The notes under the pieces were generated by a model, which was given only the letters and a program-made list of their open reading frames with translations, made no database searches and had not been told where the DNA came from. From Prevotella sp. (GTDB taxonomy: Bacteria; Bacteroidota; Bacteroidia; Bacteroidales; Bacteroidaceae): a stretch of DNA of 64,000 bases. Positions 1-8,054 of this stretch are shown here, in pieces. The DNA lies in the NCBI GenBank assembly GCA_017623655.1, contig JAGAON010000007.1, positions 248,001-312,000 on the forward strand, written 5' to 3'. A program made the translations under genes and the position numbers. Each line of letters starts with the position of its first letter. Within the stretch, counting starts at the first letter, position 1.

Positions 1-997
1 CACCGTCGCCTATCATGCCGAAACGCTGGTAGAGATACCAGTAGATGTAGCCGCTGATGCCGGCGAGCATGGATTCGTTGAGTTCTTCGGCGAAGACCAG
101 CTCGTCCTGCCAGCGCGGCACGTCGTAGATTTTCTTCTCGTCGCCAAGCGGATCGACGGTGTGCTCGGTCATCCATGTCTCCTTGCCGTATTGTGTGGCC
201 TTGGCGCAGGCGGTCTTCATGTTTCCGAGCGGTTTGCTGCCGTAGATGTGTCCGCCGACGAGGTCGATGATGTTGCGCGTCTTCTCGTCGTCAAGCAGTT
301 TGTCGGTGTATTCCGGGTTGAAGTAGAATGACTCTCCGCCAAGCAGCCTTACGCCGCTTGACTTGTTGAAACGGCTGCCGTAGTTGGCCACAAGGTCGTG
401 CATTTCGTCGGGGGTGTAGAGGCAACCGCTATATCCTACCCACCAGTCCGGCTCGTTCTGTATGGCCACTACGTCAACGGGCGCACCTTGGTTCTTCATG
501 TATGTGACGAAGTTGTTGAGCCAGCTGAAGAACATCTTGTAGCCGGTGGCGTTGAGTTTGCCGCGCACTGACTTGGAGTCATCTTCGTCATTCTTGCCGC
601 CTGAGGCGTCGTTGTTGGTCTTGTATGCCGCCGGCGGCGACCACGGCGTGCCGAGGATGATGGCTCCCTTGCTGCGCGCCATCTTAACGGCCTTTACATA
701 TCCCTGCCAGTCATAGACGGGATCCCAGTAGTCATACTTTACATCGCCCACGAGGTTTGGCGACACTTCCATGCGGAGGATGTTGAGACCGACGGGGGAG
801 TCGGCTCCGTAGGCCATGTCGATGAGGCGGTCATCGGTGATGGGACACATCAGCGTACCCATTGCCGCGGCGCCGAAACCGGTGACTTTTTGGCAGGAGT
901 CGGTGGTGACAGTGACGTCAATGATGGTGTTTGCCGCCCTCAGCGCAAAGGGGAGAATGGCGAGGAGGGCGAGAATGGGGTATCTTAATGTTTTCAT
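1..997 (-). CDS. GH30-family glycoside hydrolase, 3'-truncated by window edge
   Basis: Secreted glycoside hydrolase, most like bacterial GH30 glucuronoxylanases (XynC type). The ATG at 997 opens a signal peptide (MKTLRYPILALLAILPFALRA), and 332 residues are visible before the window ends. Landmarks in order: GFG near 40-42, LRMEVSP 74-80, PWSPPAAYKTN 118-128, the acid/base motif IQNEPD with E182, and WMTEH with the putative nucleophile E278, followed by GYIYWYLYQRFG. The order and spacing fit the GH30 barrel. It is the last visible gene of the SusC/SusD operon, 198 nt after the SusD stop, so it probably acts outside the cytoplasm on the glycan handled by that operon. Family assignment is firm; the glucuronoxylan substrate is inferred from resemblance. 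The C-terminal beta-sandwich lies outside the window. Confidence 0.85.
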   Translation of the reverse strand, partial: MKTLRYPILALLAILPFALRAANTIIDVTVTTDSCQKVTGFGAAAMGTLMCPITDDRLIDMAYGADSPVGLNILRMEVSPNLVGDVKYDYWDPVYDWQGYVKAVKMARSKGAIILGTPWSPPAAYKTNNDASGGKNDEDDSKSVRGKLNATGYKMFFSWLNNFVTYMKNQGAPVDVVAIQNEPDWWVGYSGCLYTPDEMHDLVANYGSRFNKSSGVRLLGGESFYFNPEYTDKLLDDEKTRNIIDLVGGHIYGSKPLGNMKTACAKATQYGKETWMTEHTVDPLGDEKKIYDVPRWQDELVFAEELNESMLAGISGYIYWYLYQRFGMIGDG

Positions 998-1037
998 ACG
1001 GTTATGGTTGGGTTACTGAACAGTCTGTAAAAGAAAA

Positions 1038-1145
1038 AAAGTTAAGAGCCGGAAGCCTTGGCTTGTGACCCGTGACGCTGCCCTTGGCGTGATGAAAAGG
1101 GACTGGCGCACAGTCGGGTAACCGCGACTTCTGATTCTTAACTTT
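1038..1145. repeat. 10-bp inverted repeat in the SusD-GH30 gap
   Basis: AAAGTTAAGA (1038-1047) and TCTTAACTTT (1136-1145) are exact inverse complements separated by 88 nt, in the only sizeable gap between SusD and GH30. The right arm resembles the TTGATTCTTAAC arm of the element at 61661-61780. It could be a decayed repeat element or an mRNA processing structure. No gene is seen in 998-1195. Confidence 0.4.
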
Positions 1146-1195
1146 CCGTTCTTACTATTGTTTTGCCTTGCTCAATATTGTCATCTCCGTTACGC

Positions 1196-2944
1196 TTACT
1201 TTAACGGCAGATACCAGTTTTTATTGTCAAGGAGCTGGTTATACACCTCCTCGTCTTTCGTGCCGGTACGCATTGAGATCGGCGTGGCGAGGTATGAGTT
1301 GTCGTTTCTGCGCATTGCCACACGCATGAGGTCGTAGTAGCGGCGGCCTTCAAAGGCGAGTTCCAGCACCCTTTCCTGCATTATAAGGTCCTCAACGCGC
1401 GGTATCATGTACTGTACGCTGTCCTCGTATGACGTTTCCTCTGGCGGAACGGGCAGGACGTAGTAGTCGTTATCTACCTTTGTGGTGCCGTCCGGGCCGT
1501 TGATTTTCTCCTCCGCTACGCCGCCACAGCCGATGGCGTGTACGCCTTGGGTAGTGAGTTTCGGGAATATCTCGTCGTCAAAGCTGAGCAGGATGCCCGC
1601 ACGCTCACGCTCTTTCTCGCAGATGTACTTCTTGATGTTGGTGGCACGCAGGCCGTATCGCAGTATGCAGAAGGCTGACTCGGGGTAACCGGCCCGGCAA
1701 AGAGCCTCGGCGAAGAGGAGATACACTTCCTGCCGTCTGTATATGGTGACGTAATAGGCATACTCGAACTTGCGGATTGTCTGCACTTCACTGCTGTATT
1801 GTGATGTCTCCGAGCGGTTCTCTGTGCGCTTTTCATAAACGTCAAACAGCCTGAGGTCGCCCTTTTGCAGTTCATCACGCAAGCCTTCCTTTGGTGCCGC
1901 CCATGCCGCCACCACTTCATTGTTCTGCCATCTTGTGCTGATGTGGGTCTGTGCGGCGGAGATTTCGCGTATGGTGGCGGAGGGAGTAATCTGGAAATAG
2001 TAATCGTTGTTGATGGTTGAGTTGTAAACATCGGCCAGACGGCTCGCTATTCCGTCAAACTCTGAGGTCTCCATCGGTATGTAGGAGAATATCTCTGACG
2101 TGGAGGGACCGTTGAAAAGAAGAGAGAATGAGGGCATAATGCCGGCTGAGCCGTAGTCGTCATTCTGGCTATTGACAGCCCATTCCACCTTATTTATGCC
2201 GGTTATTACCGGCGCGCCCTTCATGGTCAGGTACTGGCTGAGGTATGTTGCGGCCTCCTGATAGCGGCCGGTCCACAGGCACATCTCGCCCATAAGCACC
2301 CTTACGGGGATGAAGATGCATTGTGACACGCCTTCATACTGCGGGAACTCCGTGTCAATGTATTTCCGGAGATCGTCGATGAAGTAGTTACAGATGCCGG
2401 TGATGTCGGTTTTTTCGGCGCTCATGGCCAGCTCTGCCTCGTTCTCTGTCAGCACGGGTGTCGTCACAAGGGGCACCGCTCCGTATATCTTCGCCATCTG
2501 AAGGTATGTCCACGCACGGTAGGCCTTGACGGCGGCGTACTCCTTTTCAAACACTTTCTTGCCCAGACGCACCAGCGTGGTGTCGGCATTGGCGAGGTAA
2601 TAGTTGCAACTGTTGATGACAGCGTAGAAGTCACTGATCTTATTATAGGGGTTGTCCTCCGTGAAGTCGCCGGCCGCCATGTTCTTAATGGCCGTTGTCG
2701 CCTTTGGAGTCGGCACCATAAGGTCGGCGCGTACCTCACCGAGCAGCACTGTCCTGTCGGCTATCACCTGCATCTGGCGTACTATACCCATGAGGCTGTA
2801 CTGCAAATCCTGCGGCGTTGACAGTGTGTTGTCATCTACAAACTCCACCATGTCCGACGTGGTGTCGAGCATATCGGAGCAGCTTGCCATCGTACTCAGG
2901 CAGAAGAGTGCCGCTATAGCTTGCTTATATCTATATATTTTCAT
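1196..2944 (-). CDS. SusD/RagB-family glycan-binding lipoprotein
   Basis: Outer-surface lipoprotein of 582 residues that would bind oligosaccharides and form the lid of the SusC-type transporter encoded immediately upstream (27-nt gap). The signal peptide ends in a lipobox (STMASC, lipidated C22). The body has SusD hallmarks: early helices after DMLDT, a mid-protein TPR-like region (YRAWTYLQMAKIYGAVPLVTTP) and the C-terminal ERVLELAFEGRRYYDLMR motif near 540-560. Length is normal for the family. The start is supported by a TATAACT sequence directly before the ATG, also seen before the second SusD gene. The ligand cannot be read from sequence. Confidence 0.93.
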   Translation of the reverse strand: MKIYRYKQAIAALFCLSTMASCSDMLDTTSDMVEFVDDNTLSTPQDLQYSLMGIVRQMQVIADRTVLLGEVRADLMVPTPKATTAIKNMAAGDFTEDNPYNKISDFYAVINSCNYYLANADTTLVRLGKKVFEKEYAAVKAYRAWTYLQMAKIYGAVPLVTTPVLTENEAELAMSAEKTDITGICNYFIDDLRKYIDTEFPQYEGVSQCIFIPVRVLMGEMCLWTGRYQEAATYLSQYLTMKGAPVITGINKVEWAVNSQNDDYGSAGIMPSFSLLFNGPSTSEIFSYIPMETSEFDGIASRLADVYNSTINNDYYFQITPSATIREISAAQTHISTRWQNNEVVAAWAAPKEGLRDELQKGDLRLFDVYEKRTENRSETSQYSSEVQTIRKFEYAYYVTIYRRQEVYLLFAEALCRAGYPESAFCILRYGLRATNIKKYICEKERERAGILLSFDDEIFPKLTTQGVHAIGCGGVAEEKINGPDGTTKVDNDYYVLPVPPEETSYEDSVQYMIPRVEDLIMQERVLELAFEGRRYYDLMRVAMRRNDNSYLATPISMRTGTKDEEVYNQLLDNKNWYLPLK

Positions 2945-2971
2945 AGTTATAATGGTTGTTTTTCGGTTTTG

Positions 2972-5900
2972 TTACAGATTAATCTTGACACCCATGGCGA
3001 ATGACCTGCCCAGTCCGAGCAGACCTCTGTCGATGCCCTGTGCCAGCACATTGCCGGAGAGTGCGCAGTCGGGGTTGCTGCCGAGGTATTTGGTTATGGT
3101 GAAAAGGTTCATCGCTGAGCCCCATACGGTGATGCCTTGCAGGAACGTGCTGTTGACGGGCAGAGCGTAACTGAGGGTCACGTTGCTCAGGCGCAGGTAG
3201 CTGCCATCCTCTATCCAGCGGTCGCTGAAGCGTGCGTTGCCGTGAGGGTCCTGATAGCTTATGCGCGGAATGTCCGTCTGCTGGCCGTCTGTTGTCCAGC
3301 GTCCGTTCATCGCCTTGGTCTGATTGTAGAAGTACTTGCCGCTTTCGAGTATGCTGCGCTCATAGTTGAAGATGTCGTTGCCGAGGCAGTAGGTCATGGT
3401 AACGTCGAGTGACCAGCGCTTCCAGTTGAGGCGGCTGTATATGTTTCCATATACCGACGGGTTCGGATCGCCTATCACCACACGGTCATTGTCGTCTATG
3501 CAGCCGTTGCCGTCGGTGTCAACAAACCTCATGTCGCCTGCTTGGAAATATACTTTGTCGCCACTTGCGTCAACTTGGTAGAGGCCGGCAGCCTTGGCTT
3601 CCGCCGTAGAGGCATAGACTCCGTTTGTCTGGTAGCCGTAGAACAGGCCGACAGGGTTGTTGACTGACGTGAGGACAGTGGCTCCGTAGATTTTTGTCTC
3701 AATGCTCTTGTCGTCTGTTCCGATGGCTGTGACCTTGTTGGAGTAATGTCCTGCGGTCGCGCCAACCTCCCAACGCCAGTCCTTTGTGTTGAGAGCCTTC
3801 ACTCCGACGTTGATGTCAAAGCCGGCGTTCTGCAGCTTGCCGGAGTTGCACCATGCCTCGTTCATGCCGCTGGTCCATGCCAGTTGGCGCATGGTGAGCA
3901 GGTTGTTGGTCCATGACTTGAAGAAGTTGAAGCCGAAGTGAATCTTGTTGTCGAAGAAGTTTCCTTCCACTCCTGCCGTGATGCGGCGTGTAGTCTCCCA
4001 CTTCAAGGAGCTGTTTCCGACGTTGCCGAGCAGCTTTCCGTCCAGAGTCTGCCCCATCATGCTCTTCGCCACGAAGTAAGTGCGTGACGCGGTGTTGTCG
4101 ATGTCGTCGTTACCTGTTACGTCGTAGCCGAGGTTCAGGCGCAGATAGTCTATCCCCTTGATGTCAGCCAGCCAGCTTTCATTGCTCATTACCCATGAAG
4201 CCTGTATGCTCGGGAACAAGCCCCACACCACTCCGAATGCCTTAAGGCCGTCGGCATCCTTGCCGAAGCGTGACGATGCCTGTGCGGACAAGCCTGCGGT
4301 GAGGTAGTATTTCTCCGCATAGTTATAGTCAGCGTTGGCATACCATGTTATGTCCGAGTACTCATCATCCACGCCATCGGTTGACTTGTAAGAGAGGGAG
4401 CTTGATATGTTCGGCGTCTTGTCGTTAGGAGTGTTGTACGCTTTCTGCGTGTTCAGCTTGTAAGTGTTGCTTATGTACCTCACGCCTCCGTATGCCTTGA
4501 CAGAATGCGCGTCGTAACGGTTCTGCCAGTTCACCCTTGTGTCGCTCTGTATCGAGTTCTGCCTTGCGGCCATAGAGGCCACCATGTTCTTGACATACAC
4601 ACGGTCCGTGATTCCGGGAACGCGGAAACTCGGCATTCCTGTTTCCGGTATAAAGTAGTTCTCGTTGGTGTTCACCAAGGTGAAGTTGAACGCTTCCTGT
4701 ACTGACCAGTTCTTGTTTATCTGGTATTTCGGCGTTACTGAGAATGTAACGAGACGGTTGCCGAAGTCGTTGCGGTTGCGTCCGTCACCGAGGTCCAGTA
4801 TCGTAACGGGGTTGGCAAGGCTTCTGTCGGCAGTGTCTATGTACCCTTCGAGGTAATCATCGGCCTCTGAATGGAATGAGCTGAGGTTGCCGTTGAAGTC
4901 GTATGCGTATGGTGAGAGGAACGGTGCCTTTATAAGTGCGAGCACGTTGGGCGCTGTTATGGTGCTGCTCTCCACGTCCGCCGCCATGCCTATGTCCCTA
5001 AGGTCGCGGCTTACATCGCTGAACGACGCGTCGAAACGCACGTCAAGGTTCTCGATGATGCAGATGTCGGTGTTCATGCGCATATCGAAGCGTGAGAAGT
5101 CATTGCCTTTCAGCGTGCTGTTGGCGCTGGTGTAACCCACGCTAAGGTTATAGTTCGCCACCGCATCGCCGCCTTGCACGTTGATGCCGTATGACTGTGC
5201 GAAGGCTTCACGGTACGCCTCTTTCTTCCAGTCCGTGTTGTTGTGGTATGTGGGATAATAGTAATAGTTCGGGTCTGACACGAGGAATTTCAGGCCGGAC
5301 ACGTCTGTCATCTTCGCCGACAGCATCTCCGTGGCGTATGTCCTGTACTCGTCCGCGTCGAGCATGGATGCCGTCCGTGGCTGCAACTGGTACTTTCCGC
5401 CTATCGTCACGTCAATCTTCGTGGCCATGCTGCGGTTGCGTTTCGTGGTGATGAGCACCACGCCGTTCGCGCCTTTCGCGCCGTAGATGGCCGTACCGTT
5501 CTTCAACACCTCCACCTTGTCGATGTCATTCACGTTGAGGTTGGCCAGTATGTTGTTGTAATATCCGTCGTGCAACATACTGCGGTTGTACTGCATATCC
5601 ATCAGCACGCCGTCGATTACGATGAGCGGCTGCGCGTTTGCGCTGAGGCTGTTAAGTCCGTTGATGAACATAACGTTGCCCACTCCCTCGTTTCCTCCAC
5701 GGCTTACCGTCCTTACATCGGCCGCAAGACGCTGCTGTATCAGCGGGTCTATGCTCTGCTCGGCGTTGTTCCCGAAACCGGAAGCGGCTGACAGGCGGGT
5801 GGCCGTGGTCTGCTGGCCGTATGTCCCGCTGAAAACGTCGGAGTACATCCTTGCGTTCACGCCGTTAAGGTCAGAGCCTATGGCCACCTGCTGGCCCAAC

Positions 5901-6157
5901 TGGCCGTCAAGGGTCATGTAAACACTCGTGACATAGTCGGGCAATGAGAGCGAGTATTCACCCTCCGCGTTGCTCATGGCACTGTACTTGTCGTTGCCGT
6001 AAGCCTGTATGCGCACTCCGGCAAGCGGCTCTCCCGTGGCAGCGTCAACCACCTTTCCTTTGATGTCCTTAGCCATTGTTCCACAGGGCAGCATGGAGAG
6101 GCCGAGGGTGGAAAGCAGGGCAAGAGCCTTTATGGATTGTCTATATCTATACTTCAT
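2972..6157 (-). CDS. SusC/RagA-family TonB-dependent outer-membrane transporter
   Basis: Predicted 22-strand outer-membrane receptor (1061 residues) that imports oligosaccharides with its SusD partner encoded next. Signal peptide to about residue 29, then a carboxypeptidase-regulatory-like domain (GKVVDAATGEPLAGVRIQAYG). The plug includes PLIVIDGVLMD and VLKNGTAIYGAKGANGVVLITTK, and the barrel ends in FAMGVKINL. The linker between the regulatory domain and plug lacks the usual EVVVVGYGTQ-like TonB box and instead reads NARMYSDVFSGTYGQQTT, so TonB coupling may use a divergent sequence. It shares an operon with FasC upstream (18-nt gap) and SusD downstream. Confidence 0.93.
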   Translation of the reverse strand: MKYRYRQSIKALALLSTLGLSMLPCGTMAKDIKGKVVDAATGEPLAGVRIQAYGNDKYSAMSNAEGEYSLSLPDYVTSVYMTLDGQLGQQVAIGSDLNGVNARMYSDVFSGTYGQQTTATRLSAASGFGNNAEQSIDPLIQQRLAADVRTVSRGGNEGVGNVMFINGLNSLSANAQPLIVIDGVLMDMQYNRSMLHDGYYNNILANLNVNDIDKVEVLKNGTAIYGAKGANGVVLITTKRNRSMATKIDVTIGGKYQLQPRTASMLDADEYRTYATEMLSAKMTDVSGLKFLVSDPNYYYYPTYHNNTDWKKEAYREAFAQSYGINVQGGDAVANYNLSVGYTSANSTLKGNDFSRFDMRMNTDICIIENLDVRFDASFSDVSRDLRDIGMAADVESSTITAPNVLALIKAPFLSPYAYDFNGNLSSFHSEADDYLEGYIDTADRSLANPVTILDLGDGRNRNDFGNRLVTFSVTPKYQINKNWSVQEAFNFTLVNTNENYFIPETGMPSFRVPGITDRVYVKNMVASMAARQNSIQSDTRVNWQNRYDAHSVKAYGGVRYISNTYKLNTQKAYNTPNDKTPNISSSLSYKSTDGVDDEYSDITWYANADYNYAEKYYLTAGLSAQASSRFGKDADGLKAFGVVWGLFPSIQASWVMSNESWLADIKGIDYLRLNLGYDVTGNDDIDNTASRTYFVAKSMMGQTLDGKLLGNVGNSSLKWETTRRITAGVEGNFFDNKIHFGFNFFKSWTNNLLTMRQLAWTSGMNEAWCNSGKLQNAGFDINVGVKALNTKDWRWEVGATAGHYSNKVTAIGTDDKSIETKIYGATVLTSVNNPVGLFYGYQTNGVYASTAEAKAAGLYQVDASGDKVYFQAGDMRFVDTDGNGCIDDNDRVVIGDPNPSVYGNIYSRLNWKRWSLDVTMTYCLGNDIFNYERSILESGKYFYNQTKAMNGRWTTDGQQTDIPRISYQDPHGNARFSDRWIEDGSYLRLSNVTLSYALPVNSTFLQGITVWGSAMNLFTITKYLGSNPDCALSGNVLAQGIDRGLLGLGRSFAMGVKINL

Positions 6158-6175
6158 AGTTGTATTTTTTTAGGT

Positions 6176-7828
6176 TTAGTTGTCAGTAGGGCGCAGGAAT
6201 ATGCAGTCAAGGAGCATTTCCCTGACGAATTTCGTGTTGTCAGCTCCGCTGGCACGCGCGTTCTGCTTTATGGTAATGGTCACGTTGTTGTTGTCCTGCG
6301 CATAGTTGCAGGTCGGGAACTCGAACGCTTTCGCCACCACTATGGTGTCGATGCGGGCATAGTCTTCGGACTCAAACGCCGTTCCGCCGTTGCAGTTGTA
6401 GGTCTGCGCCTTTCCGCTTGCATCGACATACTGTACCGAGGTTGTGAACTTATAGCGTTTCTTTGAGTTCTTCTGTATGATGGTATGCGGCAGCGTCACC
6501 ACGCAGATGTCATACTTTCCTGAGAGTGTGTTGCTCAGCTTGTAGGTCAATGTCCAGTTCGCAACCTGCGGGCGGACATAAAGGTATGCACCCTTTGACA
6601 CTGAGTCGGCGTCTATGCTGGTTGCCGCAAAGCTGCATCCGCTGTTGCTTGTGATGTTCCATGTGTTCTCGCCTTCCTGCTCTATCTTCCTGAAATAGGT
6701 CTGCTGCGGGGTGAACGGCCACTCGTCATAGTAATAGAAATATCCGTTGCTGCACTTCTTCACGCCCTGTGCCTTGCCGAAAAGGCCGTCGCTGTCGAAC
6801 GGACGGAAGAACACGTGGTACTCGGGATATTGCGCGTCATAGCGGTAGTTCCTTATGCGGGCGTTCATGTCGGGCTGTATTGTCTTGCTGAACACCGCGT
6901 AGTCGAAGATGGCGCGGCTTGCATAATAGTGCTGCAAGGAGTCGCCTTTCTCCACGTTGGCGGCGTACTTGAAGTGTCCGGTCACCTTCTCCCACGCCTT
7001 TTGCCATCCGTTGTTGGACGGTATGGCGACATAGTATGTGGAGTCCTCGTTGTTGAACAGGCCCACGCTGCTCATCAGGTCGTTGGTCTCATAGACGACG
7101 GAATCTACATATACGGGCACGCCGTCCACGTATCCGCTGCTGATGCTGGCGTTCTCGTCAAACACGTCCTTGTTGTATTTCTTGACCACATCGCCCACGG
7201 AGGAGAACTCCGGCACCTGCGTCATGGTCTCATATATGGTGAGCATATACGGCAGCTGTGACTGCATGACGTGCATCACGCCGTTCTTTGTGCGCACGTT
7301 GCTGTCCTCGAAGGAGACATCGCCGGCATTGTCGCTCTTCATGGTGATGAACTTGCCGTTGAGCAGGCGGAACGTGGTGGTGGTGTCAGCCGCCGAGCGC
7401 AGCGTGCTTGCGAGATGGTTCTTCACGAAACACCTCTCCACGGCAGAGTCGCCTTCCGCGGTCTCGGTGAGGGCTATGAGCGAATCCTTGTTGAAGGTGC
7501 CGTTGACCGGCGCGAAGACGGTGTAGGTCTGTCCGCCGTTCAGCAGGTCGCCGTATGACACGGATGTCTTCTTGTGCTGGCGGAAGACCTTGGTGCTGTT
7601 CAGTACCTCCACGAAGTCCGACAGTTCCGGACGTGCGGCCATCTCCTGCCACAGCGTTACATTGTTGCCCTCCACTTGTGTGTTGTCATAGTGGTCATCC
7701 CACTCCGAGCAGCCGGAGAGAAGCCCTGCAAGGACGGCAAGCAGCGTGGCGCCATGCCGCAGCCCCTTTCCCGCCCTCACGTGACGGGAGGGAGAGAAGG
7801 AGAGTATGTTTTTCTTGATTACGTTCAT
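6176..7828 (-). CDS. Fasciclin (FAS1) domain lipoprotein, FasC
   Basis: Surface lipoprotein of 550 residues with a FAS1 domain after lipidated C40 (AGLLSGC). The domain runs from about residue 64 (LSDFVEVLNSTKVFRQ) through YTVFAPVNGTFN to a second conserved block, NGVMHVMQSQLPYML. The C-terminal half (about 330-550) is a beta-rich region of unknown fold. Fasciclin proteins beside SusC/SusD may act as surface glycan-binding accessories, like SusE/F; this is inference. The N-terminus is odd: between the positive n-region and the hydrophobic core, residues about 10-26 (SFSPSRHVRAGKGLRHG) are encoded by a GC-rich palindromic repeat (7762-7800). The repeat appears to have lengthened the signal peptide. 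Confidence 0.85.
   Translation of the reverse strand: MNVIKKNILSFSPSRHVRAGKGLRHGATLLAVLAGLLSGCSEWDDHYDNTQVEGNNVTLWQEMAARPELSDFVEVLNSTKVFRQHKKTSVSYGDLLNGGQTYTVFAPVNGTFNKDSLIALTETAEGDSAVERCFVKNHLASTLRSAADTTTTFRLLNGKFITMKSDNAGDVSFEDSNVRTKNGVMHVMQSQLPYMLTIYETMTQVPEFSSVGDVVKKYNKDVFDENASISSGYVDGVPVYVDSVVYETNDLMSSVGLFNNEDSTYYVAIPSNNGWQKAWEKVTGHFKYAANVEKGDSLQHYYASRAIFDYAVFSKTIQPDMNARIRNYRYDAQYPEYHVFFRPFDSDGLFGKAQGVKKCSNGYFYYYDEWPFTPQQTYFRKIEQEGENTWNITSNSGCSFAATSIDADSVSKGAYLYVRPQVANWTLTYKLSNTLSGKYDICVVTLPHTIIQKNSKKRYKFTTSVQYVDASGKAQTYNCNGGTAFESEDYARIDTIVVAKAFEFPTCNYAQDNNNVTITIKQNARASGADNTKFVREMLLDCIFLRPTDN
7762..7800. repeat. GC-rich palindrome (family F) inside the FasC signal-peptide codons
   Basis: On the minus strand this reads CTCCCTCCCGTCACGTGAGG followed by a G-rich stretch. 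It has the same plan as repeats at 46662-46690, 60440-60472 and 60618-60656: a CTCCCTCCC arm, a short palindromic centre, a G-rich arm, then GGGGC. Here it is in frame within codons of the signal peptide. Confidence 0.6.
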
Positions 7829-7910
7829 AATATTCTTTTGTTTTATGGTTTCGTTGTTCGGTTTTGGATTTTCATGCCGTTGACGGTGAGCGGGTTACGG
7901 CCCGTGCTGT

Positions 7911-7994
7911 AAAAGGGTGCCTTTTACGGTGCAATCAGCACCTGATTACGGTGTGATCAGCACCATTTTACCGAGTGATCAGCACCCTTTTGCC
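7911..7994. repeat. Family D 22-bp palindromic tandem repeat, copy D1
   Basis: Three successive units with a 22-bp period built on ATCAGCACC followed by a TTAC-type half-site, ending in CAGCACCCTTTTGCC. It occupies the 226-nt gap between FasB and FasC inside the operon, so it is probably transcribed. A GC-rich CCGGA-type series follows at about 8002-8035. Confidence 0.8.
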
Positions 7995-8054
7995 GGGTTG
8001 TCCGGATTCTCCGGAGTTTCCGGGACTTCCGGATTACCCGCACACCCCGACAGA

